Source of the DNA: CALVGQ01 sp964369385
Lineage (GTDB): Bacteria > Bacillota_I > Bacilli_A > Erysipelotrichales > Erysipelotrichaceae
Direction: 5' to 3'
Length of the DNA stretch: 64,000 nucleotides
NCBI GenBank assembly: GCA_964369385.1
Contig: CAYJEY010000003.1
Location: 78,272 to 142,271 of the forward strand
Of the stretch, positions 24,614 to 33,252 are shown piece after piece (the first letter of the stretch is position 1; the number at the start of each line of letters is the position of its first letter). The position numbers and the translations under genes were made by a program. The notes below the pieces were generated by a model. That model was not told the DNA's origin and made no database searches. It saw only the letters and a list, made by a program, of their open reading frames with translations.

Positions 24614-26998
24614 ATGTTTTTAAATCATCAGTTAACACAACCGAGTCACTATAATGAAAAAAGAATAAAACGATTAAAAAATAAGATGTTGAATCGTAAA
24701 GCAAGTATTTGTAGTGAGCGCGCAATCTTGTTTACTGATATATTCAAACAATATAATAATGAGCCATTTGTGATCAAAAAAGCAAAAGCTTTTGCACATA
24801 CACTTGATAAGATGACATTATATGTTGAATCGGATAGTCTAATTTTTGGGAATATGGCATCTAGGAATTTCGCTGCACCAATTTATCCAGAATATTCAAT
24901 GCAATGGATAATAGATGAATTGGATGAGTTCGAGTTAAGAGGTGGGGATGTATTTAGCATAAGTGAAGATGTGAAGCAAAATTTACGTGATATTGCTCCT
25001 TTTTGGCTAGGGAAAACTCATCAAGATGAGGTTCTACGGAATATGCCTGAGCTTGTTTTGCAAGCTCAAAGACAGAAAGTACTACATTTTGGTGGAATTA
25101 GTATGTCAGGAGATGGACATGTTGTTCTTGATTATGAGCAGTTGCTACGTGATGGAATTAATAAGACGATTCATCGAATTCAAAAAAAAATTAGTAAAAC
25201 CGAGGATAGGGAGAAACTGTTATTTTACGAATCAGCGCTGATCTCACTTGAAGCAGTATTGAGATGGGTAAAACGCTATGCTAAATTAATTGAAGAAATG
25301 GCTTGCGTTGAATCATGTGAGGATCGAAGACAAGAGTTAACTCAAATGAGTAAGATTGCAAATCGCGTGTTTCAAGATAGGGCAAGTAGTTTTTATGAGG
25401 CATTACAAGCGATATATTTAATTCATATTCTTCAAATGATTGAAAGTAATGGTCATTCATTTTGTTATGGTCGTTTCGACCAAGTAATGTGGCCTTATTA
25501 TGAGCGAGATATCAAGTCTGGGACTTTGAGTAAAGATCATGCATTAGAATTGATTACACATTTCTTTTTGATGAATAATTCGTGTAATAAGGTTCGCCCA
25601 TACGGACATACCAAGTATTCACAGGGGTATCCTCTGTATACAAATTTAGTTATAGGTGGATTGATTAGTGATGGAGTAGATGGCGTTAATGATTTGAGTT
25701 ATCTTTGTATTGAAGCGATGAATACTACTGCATTAGCCGAACCTAATTTTTCTATGCGCTATCATGAAACTACTCCACAGGAAATCATGGAGCTTGCGGT
25801 GAAGTTGATTGCAACAGGGAATGGAATGCCAAGTATATTTAATGATGAAGTAGTTGTCGAAGCAATGCGATATATAAATATTAATGAGACTGATGTATTT
25901 AATTATGTGCCGATTGGTTGTGTAGAAACAGGAATTCCAAGTAAATATAATCATCGCTCAACAGGCATGACTTATGTAAATTGGGGAAAATTATTCGAAT
26001 TATTGATGAATGATGGTAGAGATCCGATGTCGCAAATTCAACTTATAAAACTTACTACACCAACGAGTTATGCTCAACTTTGGGAAAACTGGAATACTCT
26101 TCTCGCATTCTATACACAACTTGCAGTTGATTGTGATCGAGTATGTGACGAAAGTCTGAGTGTTTATGACAGCGACCCGTTGACTTCTGTTTTTCATGAT
26201 GATTGCATTGAACGAGGAAAAACACTAAAGAATGGTGGGGCAAGATACGATGTAGTTTCACAATCAAATACGGGAGTTGTCGTTGTCGCAAATTCTTTGA
26301 TGTCTTTAAAGAAATTAGTGTTTGATGAAAAACGTTATACATTGACAGAAATAAAAAATGCGATTACTCATAATTGGGAAGGTGAATACAAACATATTCG
26401 ACATGACTGCTTGCAAGTTGCCAAGTTTGGGAACGATATTGATGAAGTTGATCAAATTTGTGCAAATGTTTTTGAATCTTATTTATCTTTACTTCCTCAA
26501 TATCGAACACGATGTGCCCATTTTATGAATGAGGGGGTAAGCTGTTATACTATGTCAACAAGTAATATTACATCATATGTTCCTAATGGACTGAATGTAG
26601 GTGCTACACCGGATGGACGTTATGCTTATTCTCCTCTTAATGAGGGGTGTTCACCATATGCATCCACTGATAAAAATGGACCGACAGCAGTTATAGCTTC
26701 TGTAGCTAAATTACCAAATTATAAAATTGCGGCGGGACAGCTATTGAATATGAGATTTACAGCAGATAGTTTTAAAAATGAATCTTTATTTGTAGCATTT
26801 TTAAGAGCATGCTGTAAAATGGGGATTTTTCATAATCAATTTAATGTTATTGACAGTGAAAAACTCATTAAAGCGATGCAATCTCCTCAAGAATATCAGG
26901 ATTTATTTGTACGAGTTGCAGGTTATTGTGCACAATTTGTGTCACTAATGCCACAAGCACAAAAAGCAATTATTGAAAGAACAGAAAATTATTTATAG
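24614..26998 (+). CDS. Glycyl radical enzyme, dehydratase/eliminase type (GRE-A)
   Basis: A 794-aa oxygen-sensitive radical enzyme. The thiyl cysteine is Cys436 in IGCVETGIPS and the radical glycine is Gly770 in RVAGYCAQF, 25 residues from the end. A single Cys followed by Val-Glu is the pattern of glycyl radical dehydratases and lyases (such as glycerol dehydratase or choline lyase), not of pyruvate formate-lyase, which has Cys-Cys. The N-terminal box (FAHTLDKM, YVESDSLIFGNMASRN) fits the family. I start at the third of GTG-ATG-ATG because of spacing to aggagg. No activase gene adjoins it; the nearest is at 43886. Neighbours suggest a phosphosugar substrate. Confidence 0.9.
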   Translation: MFLNHQLTQPSHYNEKRIKRLKNKMLNRKASICSERAILFTDIFKQYNNEPFVIKKAKAFAHTLDKMTLYVESDSLIFGNMASRNFAAPIYPEYSMQWIIDELDEFELRGGDVFSISEDVKQNLRDIAPFWLGKTHQDEVLRNMPELVLQAQRQKVLHFGGISMSGDGHVVLDYEQLLRDGINKTIHRIQKKISKTEDREKLLFYESALISLEAVLRWVKRYAKLIEEMACVESCEDRRQELTQMSKIANRVFQDRASSFYEALQAIYLIHILQMIESNGHSFCYGRFDQVMWPYYERDIKSGTLSKDHALELITHFFLMNNSCNKVRPYGHTKYSQGYPLYTNLVIGGLISDGVDGVNDLSYLCIEAMNTTALAEPNFSMRYHETTPQEIMELAVKLIATGNGMPSIFNDEVVVEAMRYININETDVFNYVPIGCVETGIPSKYNHRSTGMTYVNWGKLFELLMNDGRDPMSQIQLIKLTTPTSYAQLWENWNTLLAFYTQLAVDCDRVCDESLSVYDSDPLTSVFHDDCIERGKTLKNGGARYDVVSQSNTGVVVVANSLMSLKKLVFDEKRYTLTEIKNAITHNWEGEYKHIRHDCLQVAKFGNDIDEVDQICANVFESYLSLLPQYRTRCAHFMNEGVSCYTMSTSNITSYVPNGLNVGATPDGRYAYSPLNEGCSPYASTDKNGPTAVIASVAKLPNYKIAAGQLLNMRFTADSFKNESLFVAFLRACCKMGIFHNQFNVIDSEKLIKAMQSPQEYQDLFVRVAGYCAQFVSLMPQAQKAIIERTENYL

Positions 26999-27010
26999 GA
27001 GGAAATAATA

Positions 27011-27649
27011 ATGAAATTACAATTAGCATTAGACGTAGGTAGTTTAGATGAATGCATGGCATTGCTCTTAGAGGTTAGTGAATTCATTGATATCGTTGAA
27101 GTAGGAACACCACTTATCATACGATACGGTATGGAACCGGTAAGATTAATTAAAGCAACTTATCCGAATTTGAAAGTTATTGCCGACGCGAAAATTATGG
27201 ATGCAGGAGAACTAGAGGCAGATCATTGTTTTGAAGCAGGAGCAGATCTTGTAAGTGTACTTGGAGTAAGTCATGATGCTACAATCAGTGGAGTGGTGAA
27301 AAGTGCTCGAAAATTTGGTAAAGAAGTATTAGTTGATATGATTTGTGTAGCAGATTTAAAACAACGTAGCGTTGAGTTAGAGCAACTAGGAGTAGATTAC
27401 ATTTGTGTCCATACTGCGTTTGATGTTCAATCAACTGGAGCGAATCCATTAAGTGAACTTGAAACAGTAAATCAAGCAATTACGACTTCAAAAAGTGCGG
27501 TAGCTGGGGGTGTTAAATTAGCGACGATAGATGCGATAGTTGAAGAAGGAGCATCTATTATTGTCGTAGGGGGGGCTATTGCCCAAGCCGAAAATCCAAA
27601 GGAAATGGCAAGCAAAATAAAGGGGAGATTTAAGTATGACCTCAGCTAA
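27011..27649 (+). CDS. 3-hexulose-6-phosphate synthase-like protein (HPS/KGPDC family)
   Basis: A 212-aa TIM-barrel protein of the orotidine-decarboxylase suprafamily. Motifs: LALDVGSLDECM, EVGTPLIIRYG, VIADAKIMDAGE with the metal-binding DxKxxD, and AGGVKLATID with IIVVGGAI. HPS joins ribulose-5-phosphate and formaldehyde or runs in reverse; the sister family decarboxylates 3-keto-L-gulonate-6-P. The adjacent PHI gene, overlapping by 14 nt, argues strongly for HPS. It may process a hexulose phosphate made in this locus or make ribulose-5-P. Confidence 0.85.
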   Translation: MKLQLALDVGSLDECMALLLEVSEFIDIVEVGTPLIIRYGMEPVRLIKATYPNLKVIADAKIMDAGELEADHCFEAGADLVSVLGVSHDATISGVVKSARKFGKEVLVDMICVADLKQRSVELEQLGVDYICVHTAFDVQSTGANPLSELETVNQAITTSKSAVAGGVKLATIDAIVEEGASIIVVGGAIAQAENPKEMASKIKGRFKYDLS

Positions 27650-28199
27650 AACTATAATTACAACAGTTATTGAAGAATTAACTGCAACCTTAACTAAGGT
27701 GAATGAGGATTGCATAGAGAGTGCAATTGAGCTGCTTTGTGAATCCGATGAAGTTTTTTGTGCAGGGGCAGGACGTAGTGGATTTCAAGTCAAAGGTTTT
27801 GCAATGAGATGTATGCATATGGGGATTAAATCTTACGTGGTTGGAGAAACATGTACTCCAAATATTACAAAAGATGGATTACTTGTGATTTGTAGCGGTA
27901 GTGGTGAAACTAAGAGCTTAGTAAATCATGCACAAAAAGCTAAAGAAGTTGGAGCAAAAATATTATTAATTACGATCAATTCCGAGTCAACAATTGCCAA
28001 GCTAGCTGATGTAGTTATCGAAATATCTGCACCGTCTCCCAAGAGTCTTAAACAAGGAGAAGTTGCTAGTATTCAACCAATGGGAAGTTTATTTGAGCAA
28101 TCGGAGGGAATTGTTATGGATGTAATGATTTGTCGCTTAATGCAAGAGAAAGAAATGACTTCTAGTACAATGTTTGGACGTCATGCAAACATGGAGTAA
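27636..28199 (+). CDS. 6-phospho-3-hexuloisomerase-like SIS protein (PHI)
   Basis: A 187-aa single SIS-domain isomerase. The pattern FCAGAGRSGFQVKGFAMR, VVGETCTP, LVICSGSGETKSLV and the C-terminal MQEKEMTSSTMFGRHANME are typical of PHI, which interconverts 3-hexulose-6-P and fructose-6-P. It overlaps HPS by 14 nt, and translation is probably coupled. Together HPS and PHI form either a formaldehyde-fixing or, in reverse, a pentose-supplying module. Confidence 0.88.
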   Translation: MTSAKTIITTVIEELTATLTKVNEDCIESAIELLCESDEVFCAGAGRSGFQVKGFAMRCMHMGIKSYVVGETCTPNITKDGLLVICSGSGETKSLVNHAQKAKEVGAKILLITINSESTIAKLADVVIEISAPSPKSLKQGEVASIQPMGSLFEQSEGIVMDVMICRLMQEKEMTSSTMFGRHANME

Positions 28200-28201
28200 A
28201 T

Positions 28202-29506
28202 ATGAAAATTACAAAAAATGAAATGATGATGGGTGCGAGTTATTTGTTAGCGTTTATTGCTTTCTCATTTGCTTATGGGTATTATCAAACTTACTTGATT
28301 CACCTTGGTTATGATGCAACACAACGTGGATTAATGTTCACAGGAGCTGCTATTGTAGCAATTGCTTTTCAACTTATAGCTGGGTATTTGTGTGATTATT
28401 TTAGAAGTGATAAACTCGTGTACAATGTTGGGATGGCATTGATGATGGTAAGTGTGTATTTCCTGTTTAGTTATTCTGAGCAGATTTTTTGGTTCCATCT
28501 ATTGTTTACATCGCTAGTTGGTGGATTATGCAGGACAATCATGGCTGTGCAAGATGCCTGGTGTCTTGAAATAGACGAAACATGTAAAGCACATTATGGG
28601 CCACTTCGTTCAATGGGGTCTATCGGATGGATGTTTGGAACTACAGTAGGTGCTATGATCATCACAAACTATGGATATAGTGTCTTGGCTCTTGTCTTCT
28701 GTGTACTTGGCTTGCTAAATATTGTATTCAGTGGTTTTATGCAAGACGCAATTAAAGTTCAACAAGATGACAAACGTATTCAAGTACAGGATTTAAAAAT
28801 ACTGTTCACTAACAAGCGATACGTATTGATTGTGATGACTTTTCTTATTGTCAATATGATTTCTGCAGCTGATATGTATACGGTTGTCGATAAGATGATT
28901 GCCCTTGGAGCAGACGAAACATTGATTGGACAAAGGTGGTCAATTCAAGCCTTATGTGAGCTTCCACTATTTTTTGCGGGAACATACCTTTTAAATAAAT
29001 TTAAAGGATATAAGGTTATGGTGTTTGGGATTGTTATGTATATCTTAAAGTTTGTAGGATATGGAATTGTTCAAACTCCAGAGTTAATGGTGGCAGTTGC
29101 TTGTCTACAAGGGTTGAGTTTCCCGTTTATTATGATTACGAGTAAAACTATCGTTGATGAAAATACACCTGTACAACTTCGTGCCAGCGGACAGACGATT
29201 GCTAGCGCAATATATCTAGGTGTTGCTTTACTCATTACACCAATANNNNNNNNNNNNNNNNNNNNNNNNNNNNNNNNNNNNNNNNNNNNNNNNNNNNNNN
29301 NNNNNNNNNNNNNNNNNNNNNNNNNNNNNNNNNNNNNNNNNNNNNTAGGTGTTGCTTTACTCATTACACCAATAATTGCTGCAATGTTAAGTGAGCAGTT
29401 TGGGTTAGATTTAACACTTTATATCTTTGCAGCGAGTGGACTGATTGCTCTAGTTCTTGCATCAATCTATCAAAAAATACCTAAAAAAGTGACTTCTGTA
29501 ATTTGA
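28202..29506 (+). CDS. MFS transporter, interrupted by an assembly gap
   Basis: A major facilitator protein with 12 predicted segments, 2 nt behind PHI. Loop motifs such as GYLCDYFRSDK and RSMGSIGWMFG fit the sugar:H+ symporter-like MFS groups. The frame runs through 100 N at 29246-29345. The 29 bases on either side of the gap are identical (29217-29245 and 29346-29374). Removing gap plus one copy (129 nt, 43 codons) keeps the frame and gives a 391-aa protein of normal length, reading IYLGVALLITPIIAAML. The substrate is unknown; by position, a sugar or polyol handled by locus A. Confidence 0.85.
   Translation: MKITKNEMMMGASYLLAFIAFSFAYGYYQTYLIHLGYDATQRGLMFTGAAIVAIAFQLIAGYLCDYFRSDKLVYNVGMALMMVSVYFLFSYSEQIFWFHLLFTSLVGGLCRTIMAVQDAWCLEIDETCKAHYGPLRSMGSIGWMFGTTVGAMIITNYGYSVLALVFCVLGLLNIVFSGFMQDAIKVQQDDKRIQVQDLKILFTNKRYVLIVMTFLIVNMISAADMYTVVDKMIALGADETLIGQRWSIQALCELPLFFAGTYLLNKFKGYKVMVFGIVMYILKFVGYGIVQTPELMVAVACLQGLSFPFIMITSKTIVDENTPVQLRASGQTIASAIYLGVALLITPIXXXXXXXXXXXXXXXXXXXXXXXXXXXXXXXXXXGVALLITPIIAAMLSEQFGLDLTLYIFAASGLIALVLASIYQKIPKKVTSVI
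29217..29245. repeat. Left copy of 29-bp overlap at scaffold gap
   Basis: This stretch is identical to 29346-29374 on the other side of the N run. It is best read as overlapping contig ends, not a biological repeat. Confidence 0.9.
29246..29345. other. Scaffold gap of exactly 100 N
   Basis: One hundred unknown bases inside the MFS gene. The round length and duplicated flanks suggest a default-size gap placed between two overlapping contigs. Confidence 0.97.
29346..29374. repeat. Right copy of 29-bp overlap at scaffold gap
   Basis: Identical to 29217-29245; see the gap entry. Confidence 0.9.
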
Positions 29507-29530
29507 TTATTTTAAATAGTGTGATACGAT
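29503..29530 (+). promoter_or_regulatory. Probable promoter of the 29555-31223 operon
   Basis: TTGATT (29503-29508) and TACGAT (29525-29530) with a 16-bp spacer, overlapping the MFS stop codon. Confidence 0.6.
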
Positions 29531-29554
29531 ATCAACAGAAAGAAGGAATTTTCC

Positions 29555-30076
29555 ATGAATTTTGAAGAAGTCATACCGTTAGTAGTGTCAGTAGGTCTTG
29601 TGATGTATGGGATATATGGCAGCATAAAAGTTACAAAAGCAATGCTGAGTTACAAAAAAAATAAACAGCTTTATAATGAAAAAAATAAAAATCATGTAGA
29701 AATTATTAAAGATTATAATATATGGCTAGTTGGGTATGGAATAAGTGCGCTTATAAGTGTAGTACTACTGATCGAAGCTGCAATGCGGATTGATATTCTG
29801 TACACATGTGTATACGTGTTTCTGCTTTTTGTAATTTATATTTTAGCTTGTGAAACTTACATGAAACGACAAATTATGCTTGCAGAAATTGATTTTTTCT
29901 TTGATAGCCGCATTATTCGCTATCGAAGCGTAAGCAGTATTTCTCCTCGTAAAGGAATATTTCCTATTTACATGATGTACATTAATGGGCAAGATTCAGG
30001 ACGACTTACTCGCAAAATTGGAGAAGAAGTTTTAGCGGCTAAGCAACGACTCGCAGATAGGAAGAAAAATAAATGA
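29555..30076 (+). CDS. Membrane protein of unknown function
   Basis: A 173-aa protein I do not recognise. Three hydrophobic segments are visible (about 8-26, 56-77 and 82-103) with a lysine-rich loop between the first two. The last 65 residues are soluble and basic, ending in a KQRLADRKKNK tail. It has an aagaagga ribosome site and overlaps the HAD phosphatase gene by 4 nt. Confidence 0.75.
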   Translation: MNFEEVIPLVVSVGLVMYGIYGSIKVTKAMLSYKKNKQLYNEKNKNHVEIIKDYNIWLVGYGISALISVVLLIEAAMRIDILYTCVYVFLLFVIYILACETYMKRQIMLAEIDFFFDSRIIRYRSVSSISPRKGIFPIYMMYINGQDSGRLTRKIGEEVLAAKQRLADRKKNK

Positions 30077-30864
30077 TAAAATTAGCAGCATTTGATATTG
30101 ATGGAACATTACTTTATGGACCAAATAAACAAATTTTAGATTCAACAAAGGAAACACTAAAAAAACTTAAAGAAAAAGGTATTCGGATTGCAATTGCAAC
30201 AGGGCGGTCATTTGCATTTTTACCAGAATTACTGAAGACAGAACTTGGCTTCGATTATTTTGTTTGTAGCAATGGAAATGACATAAGAGATGCATATGGA
30301 AATTGTATTTCTCGTTCAAAAATGCCAAGTGAAGATGTAATAGCAATTACGAAAGATTTTGAAGAAGATGGATTAGCGATTTTTTATCAATTTACTGATC
30401 GTAGCTTTTCATACGTTAATCACGAAAAGTGTTTAAAGCATTTCATGGATTTTGTTGGAATGAAAGATGTATTATTAGATGGTACAAATAAACGAGATTA
30501 TCACTATAGTGAGGCTCCTGTACAAGGTGTAGGTCATATGCCAGAACACTTAGTTGCCAAGTATCAAGAAAAATATAAAAATTATGATATTATTCATTAT
30601 GGTGTAGATGGATATGACATTGTGCTCAAAGGAACTAGTAAAGCATCAGGACTTAAAATTCTTTGTGAAAAATTGGAATATAGTGTGGAAAATATTATTG
30701 CATTTGGAGATCACTTAAATGACTTAGAAATGATTAAAACGGTAGGTGTGGGTGTTGCAATGGGAAATGCTTTGGAAGAATTAAAAGAACATGCAAGCTT
30801 TATCACAAAGGATTGTGATGATCATGGAATTGCGTATGCTTGTAAACACTTTGAGCTGATATAG
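30073..30864 (+). CDS. Cof-type HAD-IIB family hydrolase
   Basis: A 263-aa haloacid-dehalogenase-like phosphatase with a type IIB cap. Motif I is AFDIDGTLL (Asp8, Asp10), motif II IAIATGRS, motif III the KGTSKASGLK lysine, and motif IV FGDHLNDLEMI. These enzymes hydrolyse sugar phosphates, flavin or pyridoxal phosphates with loose specificity. It is coupled to the membrane protein upstream and followed by the 30876 gene after 11 nt. Confidence 0.93.
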   Translation: MIKLAAFDIDGTLLYGPNKQILDSTKETLKKLKEKGIRIAIATGRSFAFLPELLKTELGFDYFVCSNGNDIRDAYGNCISRSKMPSEDVIAITKDFEEDGLAIFYQFTDRSFSYVNHEKCLKHFMDFVGMKDVLLDGTNKRDYHYSEAPVQGVGHMPEHLVAKYQEKYKNYDIIHYGVDGYDIVLKGTSKASGLKILCEKLEYSVENIIAFGDHLNDLEMIKTVGVGVAMGNALEELKEHASFITKDCDDHGIAYACKHFELI

Positions 30865-30875
30865 AGGAGATAGTT

Positions 30876-31223
30876 ATGGCAAAAAAACAAAATGAAGCAA
30901 GAAAAACAAGTGCCCGCCTAGTCATGGATGTATTTCATCGTCGCGGCGCGTATAGTGTAGAAACTGCAATTGCGACAAGCGAATTCCGTAATTTACATCT
31001 TACGTCTGCAATTATTTCTTACACAATTGGAAATTTAGTGAATGATGGTATTGTAAAGAAAGTAAATGAAGATTCATTTTATTTCGATAAAGTTGGATGG
31101 CGAAAAATGGAAAAAAAAGTGGGAAGAGCTTATTGGATTTTAATTGGTTCGCCACTCATTGTATTCTTGCTGATTTTACTTTTTCGATACTGGGACGAAG
31201 GAATAGCTGTATTTTTCAAGTAA
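30876..31223 (+). CDS. Putative winged-helix protein with C-terminal membrane anchor
   Basis: A 115-aa protein of unknown function. Residues about 10-75 look like a small winged helix (ARLVMDVFHRRGAYSVETAI, SAIISYTIGNLVNDGIVKKV, with a short beta wing). Residues about 89-107 are one hydrophobic segment (ILIGSPLIVFLLILLF) near the C-terminus, giving a tail-anchored layout. A membrane-tethered DNA- or protein-binding domain is possible; the helix assignment is by eye only. Confidence 0.65.
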   Translation: MAKKQNEARKTSARLVMDVFHRRGAYSVETAIATSEFRNLHLTSAIISYTIGNLVNDGIVKKVNEDSFYFDKVGWRKMEKKVGRAYWILIGSPLIVFLLILLFRYWDEGIAVFFK

Positions 31224-31237
31224 TATCACATAATTTG

Positions 31238-31287
31238 AAGACTTAATTTGTAAAAATGATGTATTTTTAGAAAATTAAGTCTTTTTT
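31238..31287 (+). terminator. Long terminator hairpin
   Basis: A 12-bp stem (31238-31249 with 31272-31283), with a further inner 7-bp stem (TAAAAAT with ATTTTTA), ends in a T run. It closes the 29555-31223 operon. Confidence 0.9.
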
Positions 31288-31353
31288 ACTTCAATTGTGT
31301 GAATTTTTTGTGAATATTATCGCAATGACAAATGTAATAAGTTGTTAAAATGC

Positions 31354-31383
31354 TTGATATCACTTGCCGCAATAAGATATCAT
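31354..31383 (+). promoter_or_regulatory. Possible promoter of the mannose-family PTS operon
   Basis: TTGATA (31354-31359) and TATCAT (31378-31383) with an 18-bp spacer. GATATCA occurs in both boxes (31356-31362 and 31376-31382), making a 20-bp-spaced direct repeat that could be an operator. I found no sigma-54 -24/-12 element and no good cre box here. Confidence 0.5.
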
Positions 31384-31428
31384 TGTATCAGGTAGTAATG
31401 ATTTATATATCAAGAAAGGAATGTTTAT

Positions 31429-31854
31429 ATGAAATATGTTGTAATGGTAAGTCATGGAACTTTCGCCAATGGATTGCATAGTGCAATTAAAATGATGAGT
31501 GGAGAAAGAAGTGATGTATTAAGCACTAATCTTCAAGATGGCATGAGTACAGATACATTTGTGGATAATTTTACAAAACTAATTGAGCCAATTCAAGCAG
31601 AGGATGATGTGATTTTATTTGCTGATATTTTAAGTGGATCACCATTTACGAATGCACTTAACGTGCTATCAGAAAAAAATCTATTGGAAAATACACTTGT
31701 GTTTGCAGGAATGAATATGCCTGCAGTGTTAACTTGTGTGCTGATGAAAGATAACATGGATAACGAAATGTTAAAATCGGTTGTGTTATCTGAGGGGCGT
31801 GAAGGATTATGTGAATTTAGTCCATCATGCGAAAGCGAAGAAGAAGATATCTAA
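31429..31854 (+). CDS. PTS mannose/fructose/sorbose family IIA component
   Basis: A 141-aa cytoplasmic phosphocarrier. The phosphorylated residue is His9 in MVSHGTFANGL, at the usual place for EIIA-Man. The LFADILSGSPFTNA stretch is also conserved. It accepts phosphate from HPr and passes it to the IIB protein encoded next. It is the first gene of a IIA-IIB-IIC-IID operon with separate IIA and IIB proteins. Confidence 0.93.
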   Translation: MKYVVMVSHGTFANGLHSAIKMMSGERSDVLSTNLQDGMSTDTFVDNFTKLIEPIQAEDDVILFADILSGSPFTNALNVLSEKNLLENTLVFAGMNMPAVLTCVLMKDNMDNEMLKSVVLSEGREGLCEFSPSCESEEEDI

Positions 31855-31866
31855 GGAGGAAATGAA

Positions 31867-32358
31867 ATGATTAGTTTTGTTCGCGTTGATGACCGTATTA
31901 TTCACGGTCAAATTATTACACGTTGGTCTAAAGAGTACCCGTGTGACGGAATTATTGCTGTTAATGATAAAGCAGCGACAACTCCAGTATTAAAACAAAG
32001 CTTTACAGCTTCAACTGATAAAAAAGTGTTTGTATGGACTAAGGCAGAGTTCTTAGAAAAAAAAGACAAGGTATTATCAAGTGATAAACGTTATTTTTTA
32101 ATTACTAAAGACCCTGTAGATATGGCTTATTTACTTGTAGAAAACAAATTTGTTCCAAGTGATATAAAACGTATTGTAATCGGTCCATGTAATGATCGTC
32201 CAGGTTCAATTAAGTTAGGGCAAAATCAATCTATTATCCAACCAGAAGCAGAAGCTTGTGAAGCACTTACAAATGCTGGATATGATGTGTATTTTGCACT
32301 GTTGGAAGAGACAGCGATTGGCTCATGGCCAAAATTCAGATCTAAATTTGGTTACTAA
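31867..32358 (+). CDS. PTS mannose/fructose/sorbose family IIB component
   Basis: A 163-aa protein with the phosphorylation site His13 in VRVDDRIIHGQI. The rest fits family IIB: ITRWSKEY, IAVNDKAA, GPCNDRPGS. It phosphorylates the sugar while IIC and IID move it across the membrane. The substrate cannot be read from sequence alone; mannose, fructose, sorbose or amino sugars are all known in the family. Confidence 0.94.
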   Translation: MISFVRVDDRIIHGQIITRWSKEYPCDGIIAVNDKAATTPVLKQSFTASTDKKVFVWTKAEFLEKKDKVLSSDKRYFLITKDPVDMAYLLVENKFVPSDIKRIVIGPCNDRPGSIKLGQNQSIIQPEAEACEALTNAGYDVYFALLEETAIGSWPKFRSKFGY

Positions 32359-32411
32359 TTTGGGAGATTAGTTATCAATTCAGATAATAAAATATAAAGG
32401 AGAAGAAAAAT

Positions 32412-33251
32412 ATGGAAGCAATTACTTGGCTACAAGCCGGCTTACTTGGTGTTATGTCATGTTTAGCAGCTTCTACAATTGCATGTTTAGGAACATCAGT
32501 TGGGAACTACACGTTAAACAGACCACTTATCGCATCAGTATTTGTTGGTTTAATTATGGGGGATGTACCAGGTTGTATCATGATCTCAATCCCGATTCAA
32601 ATTATCTTTATCGCACTTGTTACTCCAGGGGGAACTGTTGCAGCTGACTTACGTGCTGTATCTTACATTGGTATACCTTTGGCTTATGTTACGGCAAAAT
32701 CTCAAGGATTAGCATTTGATAGTGTTGAAGCATTATCTCTTGCTGGTGCACTTGGTGCACTTGTAGGTACTGTCGGAACAGTTCAGTTTTATGGTACTGC
32801 TATGATGAATCTTATTTGGCAACACATTGGATGGGCTAGATTAGATAAAAAAGACTTTAGTATTTTAGGGAAAGTAGAAGTTCTACTTCCACTAATTTCT
32901 CACTTTTTCATCTCTTTCCTACCAGTAATGCTAATTACTTATTATGGAGCTGAAGCAGTTAGTAGCTTCAAAGATGCTCTTCCGATGGATTCTTGGTATA
33001 TGAAATCATTATTTACAATTGGTTCACTATTACCAGCTGTAGGGATTGCAATCTTATTAAAATCTGTTGTATCTAAACCTGTTGATTTAATTTTCTTCGT
33101 GTTTGGGTTTGCACTTGCGAAATCAATGGGATTAACATTGATTGCAGCAACTGTAGTTGGAGCAGTATTTGCTTATATCAACTACCAACTTGCAATGTTA
33201 CGCTCTCAACGTGTCGCTGTTGTAGGTATTGACGAAGAGGAGGATATTTAA
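32412..33251 (+). CDS. PTS mannose/fructose/sorbose family IIC component
   Basis: A 279-aa integral membrane subunit with about seven or eight hydrophobic segments. The opening GLLGVMSCLAAS and the re-entrant PIQIIFIALVTPGGTVAAD loop follow family IIC proteins. Paired with IID it forms the sugar channel. The end is 1 nt before the IID start codon. Confidence 0.93.
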   Translation: MEAITWLQAGLLGVMSCLAASTIACLGTSVGNYTLNRPLIASVFVGLIMGDVPGCIMISIPIQIIFIALVTPGGTVAADLRAVSYIGIPLAYVTAKSQGLAFDSVEALSLAGALGALVGTVGTVQFYGTAMMNLIWQHIGWARLDKKDFSILGKVEVLLPLISHFFISFLPVMLITYYGAEAVSSFKDALPMDSWYMKSLFTIGSLLPAVGIAILLKSVVSKPVDLIFFVFGFALAKSMGLTLIAATVVGAVFAYINYQLAMLRSQRVAVVGIDEEEDI

Positions 33252-33252
33252 T

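Noticed and set aside
24614..26998. Pyruvate formate-lyase as the identity of GRE-A or GRE-B
   Set aside because: Both have a single active-site Cys in GCVE, whereas pyruvate formate-lyase has a Cys-Cys pair.
29217..29374. 29-bp direct repeat as a mobile-element or recombination site
   Set aside because: Both copies touch the N run exactly and encode the same MFS residues, so an assembly overlap is the simpler cause.
31321..31400. Sigma-54 promoter for the mannose PTS
   Set aside because: No TGGCAC-N5-TTGC element is present; the nearest resemblance lacks the conserved GG.
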